The position numbers were made by a program, and so were the translations under genes. The notes below the pieces were generated by a model. The model searched no databases and was not told where the DNA came from. It was given only the letters and a program-made list of their open reading frames with translations. Positions 1-11,583 of a stretch of DNA of 64,000 nt are shown piece after piece (positions within the stretch are counted from its first letter, which is position 1; every line of letters begins with the position of its first letter). This stretch comes from Charina bottae (lineage: Eukaryota; Chordata; Lepidosauria; Squamata; Charinaidae). The stretch is from positions 36,667,914-36,731,913 of the forward strand of contig JALMGJ010000002.1 in NCBI GenBank assembly GCA_023362775.1. Direction: 5' to 3'.

Positions 1-167
1 CAGAATAGAATTTTATAATGATTATTTTTGGAGCGTGGGTCACAATTCCCAGTGTTAGATGTCACTATAATGTAAAAAGGATATAGAAAGGTAATGAATA
101 TGACCAGCTGAATCTTAAACCATTGCATTAGTACCAATAGAAGAGAATATTTGTAGCTCAGGGTTGA

Positions 168-600
168 ACTGTGGAGTCTTTGGTGCTCTCTGAGCTTGGT
201 TGTTTGCTGCCTGATTGTTTGTCTGCCTGATTGTTTATCAACTTGGTAGTTCCTTGATTAGGTTTTTGTTTTCAAGCAGAAATTATTTTATCATTTTTAT
301 GTTTATTCCCATTCCCTGCAGAAAACAATACCCTAATCAAGGAACTCCCAGGGAGACAAACAATCAGGCAGACAAACAATCAAGTAGAGAACAATACCCT
401 AATCAAGGAACTACCAAGGAGACAAACAATCAGAAAGACAAACAAACAAGTAGAGAACAATACCCTAATCAAGGAACTACCAAGGAGACAAACAATCAGA
501 CAGACAAACAATCAAGTAGAGAACAATACCCTAATCAAGGAACTCCCAAGGAGAAACCCCCACCCCCACCAACACTGGCAGCTGCCCCACTGCCAGATGG
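168..600. mobile_element. Penelope-like element 3' tails in inverted arrangement with a short minisatellite
   Basis: About 145-250 is the reverse complement of the PLE 3' end seen at 54100-54200 (it contains GGTGCTCTCTGAGCTTGG). About 318-600 is the same tail in plus orientation (ACCCTAATCAAGGAACT followed by CCCCACCCCCACCAACACTG). The plus part contains three to four tandem copies of a roughly 66-72 bp unit that ends in TACCCTAATCAAGGAACT. The same peptide-like motif (YPNQGT) occurs at the end of the PLE reading frame at 53565-54089. It lies in the DDR1 intron just upstream of the exon at 692. Confidence 0.7.
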
Positions 601-691
601 GAAGATCTGTGTCTTTGCTCTCGTAGGGAAGGAGATACATTTTCTAAATAAACATTCCTGCCATGTTTTCTTCCTTCTTCCCACTTCTCAG

Positions 692-926
692 CTATCCTAC
701 TCTGGTCCATTTAGGGGCTCAGATAGCCTCAGGGATGGCTTTTCTTGCCTCCCTCAATTTTGTGCACCGGGACCTGGCGACCCGAAACTGCCTAGTGGGC
801 GAAGGCTTCACCATCAAGATTGCAGACTTCGGCATGAGCCGGAACCTCTATGCCGGGGATTATTACCGCATCCAGGGCCGAGCAGTGCTTCCGATCCGCT
901 GGATGGCTTGGGAGTGCATTCTCATG
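692..926 (+). CDS. DDR1: DDR1 kinase-domain exon (catalytic and activation loops)
   Basis: Discoidin-domain receptor 1 is a collagen-binding receptor tyrosine kinase of the plasma membrane. This internal exon encodes the start of the kinase C-lobe: the catalytic loop HRDLATRN, the DFG magnesium motif, and the activation loop NLYAGDYY with the three regulatory tyrosines, followed by [13 protein letters not shown]. The acceptor is the CAG at 689-691 after a pyrimidine tract and the donor is GTGAGT at 927. The 235-bp exon starts on the third base of a codon (S-Y-P-T-L) and ends in phase 0 after CILM, as expected from vertebrate DDR1. The N-terminal discoidin, transmembrane and N-lobe exons lie upstream of the window. 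DDR2 was considered, but the C-terminal exon (13619-13759) decides for DDR1. Confidence 0.95.
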
Positions 927-954
927 GTGAGTGTGTGAAGCTACGAGCTTCATC

Positions 955-1389
955 TACAGCTGGTCCTCACTTAACGACTGCCCTGATTAGTGATTGTTTC
1001 AAGTTACAGTGGCGCTGAAAAAGGAACTTTACGAGTGGTCCTTGCACTTACGACCGTTGCAGCATCCACGAGATCACGTGATTGAGATCCAGGCACTTTA
1101 CAACCAGTGGGCGTTTACGATGGTCGCAGCGTCCTGTGTTCACATGATTGCCATTTGCGACCTTCACAGCTGGCTTCCGACAAGCAGAGTCAATGGAGAA
1201 GCTGGCAGTAAAATCGCAAGTCACAGTCATGTGATGTTTTGCTTAACAACCGTGGGTGGTTTGCTTAACGACTGCGATGGAAGTGAGGTCATAAGTCTTG
1301 TGGTCACGTGATGTCTCGCTTAATGACTGTGTTGTTCAGCAACGGAGTTGCTGGTCCCAATTGTGGTTGTTCGGAGAGGACTACCTGTA
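955..1389 (+). mobile_element. MITE family 1 copy (TACAGGTAGTCC ends)
   Basis: The left end is TACAGCTGGTCCTCACTTAA and the right end is GAGGACTACCTGTA, which form degenerate terminal inverted repeats. The interior is rich in variants of CTTAACGACC and CACGTGATT. It is homologous to 11220-11583, 18555-18960 and 40436-40712. The TA ends suggest a Tc1/mariner-like non-autonomous element. It starts 29 bp past the DDR1 exon donor. Confidence 0.75.
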
Positions 1390-1619
1390 ATGGGAAGGAC
1401 AGTTTCTCAAAACGGGTTTTGTTCCGTCCTTCCCTGTTACCTCCATTTCCTTGGTTGCTGCCTGGTTCCTTATGCAAAGTGACATCCAAGGAAAGGATTG
1501 TTCTGAAGATCAGCCAAAATACCAAAGGTTCTTCTTTTGACACTGTTGGCCTTAAAAACCTGGAGTTTAAAAAGACCTTAAAAAACTGGACCTTCCTTCA
1601 AGCGTTCGGGCCAAGGTGC

Positions 1620-1800
1620 TAAGGGAGTCTGGGCTGTGTGTTGAAAGAGTTGTTCTCCATTGTTGGTTTTATCTGGCATCTTTTAATTTTTTTTACTGTT
1701 TTTATACGTACAGCTTTGTTGTATGCTTTATTAGCCCCCTAGAGTTAGATTAAGATGGACAGCCATATAAATTTGCAGAATAAAATAAATAAAATACTTT
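1620..1800 (+). mobile_element. LINE 3' end fragment (L2/CR1-like)
   Basis: The AT-rich segment ends in a decayed version of the squamate L2-like 3' end: a GCCCCCTAGAG block, then GGACAGCCATATAAAT and an AATAAA-rich tail. The same 3' end is clearer at 41812-41885. No coding sequence is left. Confidence 0.45.
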
Positions 1801-1883
1801 AAAAATTAACAGCTCTATTATAGGATACATTTTCACATATAAAGCAGGGTTGGCCCATGGACCACAGGTCCTGACTGTGTTTT

Positions 1884-1909
1884 GTGTGTGTGTGTGTGTG
1901 TGTGTGTGT
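1884..1909. repeat. (TG)n microsatellite
   Basis: An uninterrupted TG dinucleotide run in the DDR1 intron. Confidence 0.95.
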
Positions 1910-2257
1910 ACAGCTTCTGACACAAGTTTTGCTGATTTATTTCTTGTTTGTTTGTTAGAATAAAACCATAACTTAAGGCGGTATACATCATGCTCCCTCC
2001 TCTCATTTTTCCCCCACAGCAAAAACCCTATTAAGGTAGGAAACAGGAAGATATAGCTGCTTGAGCCTTAGAGTTGAAAAACTCTAACTTTAAATCAACT
2101 TTTTAACAAACAACAAATACCATTCTCCCGAAGAGCGGCATCCTGGAAAATGCCTGTCCTTTCCATTTATTTGATATCATCCCTGTCAGTTTTGCAGGAT
2201 CACTCTGCCCACCTTTGGCACTGCTTGCTGCCAAAAAAAAATCTATTTTTTGTTTGG

Positions 2258-5200
2258 TCTAGTGGTTAAGGTGCTGGGCTAGAAACCAGGAGACTGAGAG
2301 TTCTAGTCCTGCCTGAGGCATGAAAGCCGGCTGGGTGACCTTGGGCCAGTCCCTGTCTCTCAGCCCTAGGAAGGAGCCAATGGGAAACCAGGAGACTGAG
2401 AGTTCTAGTCCCGCCTTAGGCATGAAAGCCGGCTGGGTGACCTTGGGCCAGTCCCTCTCTCTTAACCCTAGGAAGGAGCCAATGGGAAACCAGGAGACTG
2501 AGAGTTCTAGTCCCGCCTTAGGCATGAAATCCGGCTGGGTGACCTTGGGCCAGTCCCTGTCTCTCAGCCCTAGGAAGGAGCCAATGGGAAACCAGGAGAC
2601 TGAGAGTTCTAGTCCCGCGTTAGGCATGAAAGCCGGCTGGGTGACCTTGGGCCAGTCCCTGTCTCTCAGCCCTAGGAAGGAGCCAATGGGAAACCAGGAG
2701 ACTGAGAGTTCTAGTCCCGCCTTAGGCATGAAATCCGGCTGGGTGACCTTGGGCCAGTCCCTGTCTCTCAGCCCTAGGAAGGAGCCAATGGGAAACCAGG
2801 AGACTGAGAGTTCTAGTCCCGCCTGAGGCATGAAAGCCGGCTGGGTGACCTTGGGCCAGTCCCTGTCTCTCAGCCCTAGGAAGGAGCCAATGGGAAACCA
2901 GGAGACTGAGAGTTCTAGTCCCGCCTTAGGCATGAAAGCCGGCTGGGTGACCTTGGGCCAGTCCCTCTCTCTTAACCCTAGGAAGGAGCCAATGGGAAAC
3001 CAGGAGACTGAGAGTTCTAGTCCCGCCTTAGGCATGAAATCCGGCTGGGTGACCTTGGGCCAGTCCCTGTCTCTCAGCCCTAGGAAGGAGCCAATGGGAA
3101 ACCAGGAGACTGAGAGTTCTAGTCCCGCGTTAGGCATGAAAGCCGGCTGGGTGACCTTGGGCCAGTCCCTGTCACTCAGCCCTAGGAAGGAGCCAATGGG
3201 AAACCAGGAGACTGAGAGTTCTAGTCCCGCCTTAGGCATGAAAGCCGGCAGGGTGACCTTGGGCCAGTCCCTGTCTCTCAGCCCTAGGAAGGAGCCAATG
3301 GGAAACCAGGAGACTGAGAGTTCTAGTCCCGCCTGAGGCATGAAAGCCGGCAGGGTGACCTTGGGCCAGTCCCTGTCTCTCAGCCCTAGGAAGGAGCCAA
3401 TGGGAAACCAGGAGACTGAGAGTTCTAGTCCCGCCTGAGGCATGAAAGCCGGCTGGGTGACCTTGGGCCAGTCCCTGTCTCTCAGCCCTAGGAAGGAGCC
3501 AATGGGAAACCAGGAGACTGAGAGTTCTAGTCCCGCCTTAGGCATGAAAGCCGGCTGGGTGACCTTGGGCCAGTCCCTCTCTCTTAACCCTAGGAAGGAG
3601 CCAATGGGAAACCAGGAGACTGAGAGTTCTAGTCCCGCCTTAGGCATGAAATCCGGCTGGGTGACCTTGGGCCAGTCCCTGTCTCTCAGCCCTAGGAAGG
3701 AGCCAATGGGAAACCAGGAGACTGAGAGTTCTAGTCCCGCGTTAGGCATGAAAGCCGGCTGGGTGACCTTGGGCCAGTCCCTGTCACTCAGCCCTAGGAA
3801 GGAGCCAATGGGAAACCAGGGGACTGAGAGTTCTAGTCCCGCCTTAGGCATGAAAGCCGGCAGGGTGACCTTGGGCCAGTCCCTGTCTCTCAGCCCTAGG
3901 AAGGAGCCAATGGGAAACCAGGAGACTGAGAGTTCTAGTCCCGCCTGAGGCATGAAAGCCGGCAGGGTGACCTTGGGCCAGTCCCTGTCTCTCAGCCCTA
4001 GGAAGGAGCCAATGGGAAACCAGGAGACTGAGAGTTCTAGTCCCGCCTGAGGCATGAAAGCTGGCTGGGTGACCTTGGGCCAGTCCCTGTCTCTCAGCCG
4101 TAGGAAGGAGCCAATGGGAAACCAGGAGACTGAGAGTTCTAGTCCCGCCTGAGGCATGAAAGCCGGCTGGGTGACCTTGGGCCAGTCCCTGTCTCTCAGC
4201 CGTAGGAAGGAGCCAATGGGAAACCAGGAGACTGAGAGTTCAAATCCTGCCTTAGGCACGAAAGCCAGCTGGGTGACCTTGGGCCAGTCCCTCTCTCTCA
4301 GCCCTGGGAAGGAGCCAATGGGAAACCAGGAGACTGAGAGTTCTAGTCCCGCCTGAGGCATGAAAGCCGGCTGGGTGACCTTGGGCCAGTCCCTGTCTCT
4401 CAGCCCTAGGAAGGAGCCAATGGGAAACCAGGAGACAGAGTTCTAGTCCCGCCTGAGGCATGAAAGCCGGCAGGGTGACCTTGGGCCAGTCCCTGTCTCT
4501 CAGCCCTAGGAAGGAGCCAATGGGAAACCAGGAGACTGAGAGTTCTAGTCCCGCCTGAGGCATGAAAGCTGGCTGGGTGACCTTGGGCCAGTCCCTGTCT
4601 CTCAGCCCTAGGAAGGAGCCAATGGGAAGCCAGGAGACTGAGAGTTCTAGTCCCGCCTGAGGCATGAAAGCCGGCTGGGTGACCTTGGGCCAGTCCCTGT
4701 CTCTCAGCCCTAGGAAGGAGCCAATGGGAAACCAGGAGACTGAGAGTTCTAGTCCCGCCTGAGGCATGAAAGCCGGCAGGGTGACCTTGGGCCAGTCCCT
4801 GTCTCTCAGCCCTAGGAAGGAGCCAATGGGAAACCAGGAGACTGAGAGTTCTAGTCCCGCCTGAGGCATGAAAGCTGGCTGGGTGACCTTGGGCCAGTCC
4901 CTGTCTCTCAGCCCTAGGAAGGAGCCAATGGGAAGCCAGGAGACTGAGAGTTCTAGTCCCGCCTGAGGCATGAAAGCCGGCAGGGTGACCTTGGGCCAGT
5001 CCCTGTCTCTCAGCCCTAGGAAGGAGCCAATGGGAAACCAGGAGACTGAGAGTTCTAGTCCCGCCTGAGGCATGAAAGCTGGCTGGGTGACCTTGGGCCA
5101 GTCCCTGTCTCTCAGCCGTAGGAAGGAGCCAATGGGAAACCAGGAGACTGAGAGTTCTAGTCCCGCCTGAGGCATGAAAGCTGGCTGGGTGACCTTGGGC

Positions 5201-8200
5201 CAGTCCCTGTCTCTCAGCCGTAGGAAGGAGCCAATGGGAAACCAGGAGACTGAGAGTTCAAATCCTGCCTTAGGCACGAAAGCCAGCTGGGTGACCTTGG
5301 GCCAGTCCCTCTCTCTCAGCCCTGGGAAGGAGCCAATGGGAAACCAGGAGACTGAGAGTTCTAGTCCCGCCTGAGGCATGAAAGCCGGCAGGGTGACCTT
5401 GGGCCAGTCCCTGTCTCTCAGCCCTAGGAAGGAGCCAATGGGAAACCAGGAGACTGAGAGTTCTAGTCCCGCCTGAGGCATGAAAGCTGGCTGGGTGACC
5501 TTGGGCCAGTCCCTGTCTCTCAGCCCTAGGAAGGAGCCAATGGGAAGCCAGGAGACTGAGAGTTCTAGTCCCGCCTGAGGCATGAAAGCCGGCAGGGTGA
5601 CCTTGGGCCAGTCCCTGTCTCTCAGCCCTAGGAAGGAGCCAATGGGAAACCAGGAGACTGAGAGTTCTAGTCCCGCCTGAGGCATGAAAGCCGGCAGGGT
5701 GACCTTGGGCCAGTCCCTGTCTCTCAGCCCTAGGAAGGAGCCAATGGGAAACCAGGAGACTGAGAGTTCTAGTCCCGCCTGAGGCATGAAAGCTGGCTGG
5801 GTGACCTTGGGCCAGTCCCTGTCTCTCAGCCCTAGGAAGGAGCCAAAGGGAAGCCAGGAGACTGAGAGTTCTAGTCCCGCCTGAGGCATGAAAGCCGGCA
5901 GGGTGACCTTGGGCCAGTCCCTGTCTCTCAGCCCTAGGAAGGAGCCAATGGGAAACCAGGAGACTGAGAGTTCTAGTCCCGCCTGAGGCATGAAAGCCGG
6001 CAGGGTGACCTTGGGCCAGTCCCTGTCTCTCAGCCCTAGGAAGGAGCCAATGGGAAACCAGGAGACTGAGAGTTCTAGTCCCGCCTGAGGCATGAAAGCT
6101 GGCTGGGTGACCTTGGGCCAGTCCCTGTCTCTCAGCCGTAGGAAGGAGCCAATGGGAAACCAGGAGACTGAGAGTTCTAGTCCCGCCTGAGGCATGAAAG
6201 CTGGCTGGGTGACCTTGGGCCAGTCCCTGTCTCTCAGCCCTAGGAAGGAGCCAATGGGAAACCAGGAGACTGAGAGTTCTAGTCCCGCCTGAGGCATGAA
6301 AGCTGGCTGGGTGACCTTGGGCCAGTCCCTGTCTCTCAGCCGTAGGAAGGAGCCAATGGGAAACCAGGAGACTGAGAGTTCTAGTCCCGCCTGAGGCATG
6401 AAAGCTGGCTGGGTGACCTTGGGCCAGTCCCTGTCTCTCAGCCGTAGGAAGGAGCCAATGGGAAACCAGGAGACTGAGAGTTCAAATCCTGCCTTAGGCA
6501 CGAAAGCCAGCTGGGTGACCTTGGGCCAGTCCCTCTCTCTCAGCCCTGGGAAGGAGCCAATGGGAAACCAGGAGACTGAGAGTTCTAGTCCCGCCTGAGG
6601 CATGAAAGCCGGCTGGGTGACCTTGGGCCAGTCCCTGTCTCTCAGCCCTAGGAAGGAGCCAATGGGAAACCAGGAGACTGAGAGTTCAAATCCTGCCTTA
6701 GGCACGAAAGCCAGCTGGGTGACCTTGGGCCAGTCCCTCTCTCTCAGCCCTGGGAAGGAGCCAATGGGAAACCAGGAGACTGAGAGTTCTAGTCCCGCCT
6801 GAGGCATGAAAGCCGGCTGGGTGACCTTGGGCCAGTCCATGTCTCTCAGCCCTAGGAAGGAGCCAATGGGAAACCAGGAGACTGAGAGTTCTAGTCCCGC
6901 CTGAGGCATGAAAGCCGGCAGGGTGACCTTGGGCCAGTCCCTGTCTCTCAGCCCTAGGAAGGAGCCAATGGGAAACCAGGAGACTGAGAGTTCTAGTCCC
7001 GCCTGAGGCATGAAAGCTGGCTGGGTGACCTTGGGCCAGTCCCTGTCTCTCAGCCCTAGGAAGGAGCCAATGGGAAGCCAGGAAACTGAGAGTTCTAGTC
7101 CCGCCTGAGGCATGAAAGCCGGCTGGGTGACCTTGGGCCAGTCCCTGTCTCTCAGCCCTAGGAAGGAGCCAATGGGAAACCAGGAGACTGAGAGTTCTAG
7201 TCCCGCCTGAGGCATGAAAGCCGGCAGGGTGACCTTGGGCCAGTCCCTGTCTCTCAGCCCTAGGAAGGAGCCAATGGGAAACCAGGAGACTGAGAGTTCT
7301 AGTCCCGCCTGAGGCATGAAAGCTGGCTGGGTGACCTTGGGCCAGTCCCTGTCTCTCAGCCCTAGGAAGGAGCCAATGGGAAGCCAGGAGACTGAGAGTT
7401 CTAGTCCCGCCTGAGGCATGAAAGCCGGCAGGGTGACCTTGGGCCAGTCCCTGTCTCTCAGCCGTAGGAAGGAGCCAATGGGAAACCAGGAGACTGAGAG
7501 TTCTAGTCCTGCCTGAGGCATGAAAGCTGGCTGGGTGACCTTGGGCCAGTCCCTGTCTCTCAGCCCTAGGAAGGAGCCAATGGGAAACCAGGAGACTGAG
7601 AGTTCTAGTCCCGCCTGAGGCATGAAAGCTGGCTGGGTGACCTTGGGCCAGTCCCTGTCTCTCAGCCCTAGGAAGGAGCCAATGGGAAGCCAGGAGACTG
7701 AGAGTTCTAGTCCCGCCTGAGGCATGAAAGCCGGCTGGGTGACCTTGGGCCAGTCCCTGTCTCTCAGCCCTAGGAAGGAGCCAATGGGAAACCAGGAGAC
7801 TGAGAGTTCTAGTCCCGCCTGAGGCATGAAAGCCGGCAGGGTGACCTTGGGCCAGTCCCTGTCTCTCAGCCCTAGGAAGGAGCCAATGGGAAACCAGGAG
7901 ACTGAGAGTTCTAGTCCCGCCTGGGGCATGAAAGCTGGCTGGGTGACCTTGGGCCAGTCCCTGTCTCTCAGCCCTAGGAAGGAGCCAATGGGAAGCCAGG
8001 AGACTGAGAGTTCTAGTCCCGCCTGAGGCATGAAAGCCGGCAGGGTGACCTTGGGCCAGTCCCTGTCTCTCAGCCCTAGGAAGGAGCCAATGGGAAACCA
8101 GGAGACTGAGAGTTCTAGTCCCGCCTGAGGCATGAAATCCGGCAGGGTGACCTTGGGCCAGTCCCTGTCTCTCAGCCCTAGGAAGGAGCCAATGGGAAAC

Positions 8201-10480
8201 CAGGAGACTGAGAGTTCTAGTCCCGCCTGAGGCATGAAAGCTGGCTGGGTGACCTTGGGCCAGTCCCTGTCTCTCAGCCGTAGGAAGGAGCCAATGGGAA
8301 ACCAGGAGACTGAGAGTTCTAGTCCCGCCTGAGGCATGAAAGCTGGCTGGGTGACCTTGGGCCAGTCCCTGTCTCTCAGCCGTAGGAAGGAGCCAATGGG
8401 AAACCAGGAGACTGAGAGTTCAAATCCTGCCTTAGGCACGAAAGCCAGCTGGGTGACCTTGGGCCAGTCCCTCTCTCTCAGCTCTGGGAAGGAGCCAATG
8501 GGAAACCAGGAGACTGAGAGTTCTAGTCCCGCCTGAGGCATGAAAGCCGGCTGGGTGACCTTGGGCCAGTCCCTGTTTCTCAGCCCTAGGAAGGAGCCAA
8601 TGGGAAACCAGGAGACTGAGAGTTCTAGTCCCGCCTGAGGCATGAAAGCCGGCAGGGTGACCTTGGGCCAGTCCCTGTCTCTCAGCCCTAGGAAGGAGCC
8701 AATGGGAAACCAGGAGACTGAGAGTTCTAGTCCCGCCTGAGGCATGAAAGCTGGCTGGGTGACCTTGGGCCAGTCCCTGTCTCTCAGCCCTAGGAAGGAG
8801 CCAATGGGAAGCCAGGAGACTGAGAGTTCTAGTCCCGCCTGAGGCATGAAAGCCGGCTGGGTGACCTTGGGCCAGTCCCTGTCTCTCAGCCCTAGGAAGG
8901 AGCCAATGGGAAACCAGGAGACTGAGAGTTCTAGTCCCGCCTGAGGCATGAAAGCCGGCAGGGTGACCTTGGGCCAGTCCCTGTCTCTCAGCCCTAGGAA
9001 GGAGCCAATGGGAAACCAGGAGACTGAGAGTTCTAGTCCCGCCTGAGGCATGAAAGCTGGCTGGGTGACCTTGGGCCAGTCCCTGTCTCTCAGCCCTAGG
9101 AAGGAGCCAATGGGAAGCCAGGAGACTGAGAGTTCTAGTCCCGCCTGAGGCATGAAAGCCGGCAGGGTGACCTTGGGCCAGTCCCTGTCTCTCAGCCCTA
9201 GGAAGGAGCCAATGGGAAACCAGGAGACTGAGAGTTCTAGTCCCGCCTGAGGCATGAAAGCCGGCAGGGTGACCTTGGGCCAGTCCCTGTCTCTCAGCCC
9301 TAGGAAGGAGCCAATGGGAAACCAGGAGACTGAGAGTTCTAGTCCCGCCTGAGGCATGAAAGCTGGCTGGGTGACCTTGGGCCAGTCCCTGTCTCTCAGC
9401 CGTAGGAAGGAGCCAATGGGAAACCAGGAGACTGAGAGTTCTAGTCCCGCCTGAGGCATGAAAGCTGGCTGGGTGACCTTGGGCCAGTCCCTGTCTCTCA
9501 GCCCTAGGAAGGAGCCAATGGGAAACCAGGAGACTGAGAGTTCTAGTCCTGCCTGAGGCATGAAAGCCGGCTGGGTGACCTTGGGCCAGTCCCTGTCTCT
9601 CAGCCCTAGGAAGGAGCCAATGGGAAACCAGGAGACTGAGAGTTCTAGTCCCGCCTGAGGCATGAAAGCTGGCTGGGTGACCTTGGGCCAGTCCCTGTCT
9701 CTCAGCCCTAGGAAGGAGCCAATGGGAAACCAGGAGACTGAGAGTTCTAGTCCCGCCTGAGGCATGAAAGCCGGCAGGGTGACCTTGGGCCAGTCCCTGT
9801 CTCTCAGCCCTAGGAAGGAGCCAATGGGAAACCAGGAGACTGAGAGTTCTAGTCCCGCCTGAGGCATGAAAGCTGGCTGGGTGACCTTGGGCCAGTCCCT
9901 GTCTCTCAGCCGTAGGAAGGAGCCAATGGGAAACCAGGAGACTGAGAGTTCTAGTCCCGCCTGAGGCATGAAAGCTGGCTGGGTGACCTTGGGCCAGTCC
10001 CTGTCTCTCAGCCCTAGGAAGGAGCCAATGGGAAACCAGGAGACTGAGAGTTCTAGTCCTGCCTGAGGCATGAAAGCCGGCTGGGTGACCTTGGGCCAGT
10101 CCCTGTCTCTCAGCCCTAGGAAGGAGCCAATGGGAAACCAGGAGACTGAGAGTTCTAGTCCCGCCTGAGGCATGAAAGCTGGCTGGGTGACCTTGGGCCA
10201 GTCCCTGTCTCTCAGCCCTAGGAAGGAGCCAATGGGAAACCAGGAGACTGAGAGTTCTAGTCCCGCCTGAGGCATGAAAGCTGGCTGGGTGACCTTGGGC
10301 CAGTCCCTGTCTCTCAGCCCTAGGAAGGAGCCAATGGGAAACCAGGAGACTGAGAGTTCTAGTCCCGCCTTAGGCATGAAAGCCGGCAGGGTGACCTTGG
10401 GCCAGTCCCTCTCTCTCAGCCCAACTCACCTCACAGGGTTGTTGTGGAGAAAATAGGAGGATGAAGGGGAGAATTTGGCA
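2258..10480 (+). repeat. 80-unit, 102-bp tandem array derived from a tRNA-type SINE
   Basis: The array begins with a SINE head (TCTAGTGGTTAAGGTGCTGG, A-box-like) at about 2262. It then repeats a 102-bp unit that runs from AAACCAGGAGACTGAGAG through GTGACCTTGGGCCAGTC to AGGAAGGAGCCAATGGG. Counting the ATGAAAG/ATGAAAT (or ACGAAAG) register from 2320 to 10376 gives 80 units. The spacing is always a multiple of 102, apart from one 2-bp deletion near 4436. It leaves the array through a SINE tail (AACTCACCTCACAGGGTTG, 10423 onward) like that of the copy at 60262-60602. Units differ by a small set of shared variants, for example GGGAAGCC, TCAAATCCTGCC, CGTAGG and CTCTTAACCC. The array is in the DDR1 intron. 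Open frames across it on both strands (minus 4252-10377 and 2259-4361) follow from 102 being divisible by three and are not called as genes. Confidence 0.95.
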
Positions 10481-10648
10481 AGAGAGGGAGGAGTTAAGGG
10501 GAAGTGAAAGGGGATTGGTTGACTCCTAGGATTTCCTTCATTCTCTGTAAAAGGCCTTTATGTCACAGGATTGGGCTATATCAGGCAATGCCTTGCCTAA
10601 GCTGAATTTACACATCTGGTCTGGTCTGGTCTGGTCTGGTCTTCTACA

Positions 10649-10786
10649 CCAGTTTTTCTCAACCTTGGCAACTTTAAGACGTGTGGACTTCAACTTCCAG
10701 AATTCCCCAGCCAGCCATGCTGGCTGGGGAATTCTGGGAATTGAAGTCCACACGTCTTAAAGTTGCCAAGATTGAGAAACAGTGGT
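10649..10786. mobile_element. Palindromic hAT-like MITE family 2 copy
   Basis: A near-perfect palindrome of about 138 bp. The ends are CAGTTTTTCTCAACCTTGGC and the reverse complement, GCCAAGATTGAGAAACAGTG, and the centre is CCAGCCAGCCATGCTGGCTGG. Flanks TTCTACAC and GTCTAGAC resemble a decayed 8-bp duplication. Related copies lie at 27919-28000, 32423-32798, about 36890-36945 and 54256-54388. It is preceded by a (TCTGG)n run at about 10614-10642. Confidence 0.8.
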
Positions 10787-11219
10787 CTAGACCCCCTTCT
10801 AGAGGGGGTCTGCTGAGAATACTGACCCCCACCATTTCAGAAAAGTACAAGGGGGGTCTAGGTAGGAGTAGGTAGTGGTCCCTCCCCTGCAGGTACATAA
10901 GGCCCCCTGCTCTGTTTATGCAGACAACCATGGAGATGGCCTTGAGGAAAATATTCAGAGACGGTTACAAAAACAGAAAGGGCAGAAGGCTTCCTTAGGC
11001 CCTGGGGAAGGAGAAAGTACTAGGAAGAGACTCAGGCCAGTTCCTCCCTGGGGTATAAGTACAGTGACCCTATTTCCTTGGAAAAAATAAAGGACAAACC
11101 TGAAATAGGGGCAAATCTGAAAGAGGTTCATAAGGATAAAAAAAATTAATTGTTGATGTTTATAACTTTGCTTTGCGAAGGAAAATTCAAGAGCGAAACC
11201 AAGAAAATAAATAATTAAA

Positions 11220-11583
11220 TACAGGTAGTCCTCGCTTAACAACCATTTGTTTAGAGAAGGTTCAGACTTACGATGGCGCTAAACCCCAACTTGCAACTGG
11301 TCCTCACACTTACCACTGTCACAGTGTCCCCGTGGTCATGTGATCGCAATTTGGGTGCTTGGCAACCGGTTTTCCATTTACGAATCTCACAGCGTCCCGC
11401 GGTCACCATTTTCGACCTTCCCAGCTGGCTTCCAGCAAGCAAAATCAATGGGGAACCGCATGATTTGCTTAACGACCACTGCAAAAATGGTTGTAAAATT
11501 GGGTCGGAGTCGCTTAACAACTGCGTCACTTTGCGCCCAAAATTTCAGTCCCAATTGTGGTCGTTAAGCGAGGACTACTTGTA
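11220..11583. mobile_element. MITE family 1, best-preserved copy
   Basis: Terminal inverted repeats are TACAGGTAGTCCTCGCTTAA and its complement TTAAGCGAGGACTACTTGTA. The interior has repeated CTTAACGACC- and TGATCGCAATT-like words. There is no transposase frame. It lies in the large DDR1 intron. Confidence 0.85.

Noticed and set aside
215..1018. Plus-strand ORF of 267 codons overlapping the first DDR1 exon
   Set aside because: It is a composite of PLE minisatellite, intron and a shifted frame of the DDR1 exon. The DDR1 frame is clear.
2259..10377. Very long minus-strand ORFs (700 and 2041 codons) over the array
   Set aside because: They are a mere product of the stop-free 102-bp unit. The units are SINE-derived, plus-strand frames are open as well, and the region is a DDR1 intron.
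2258..10480. CRISPR-like array
   Set aside because: There are no unique spacers. The whole 102-bp unit repeats, and the context is a vertebrate intron.
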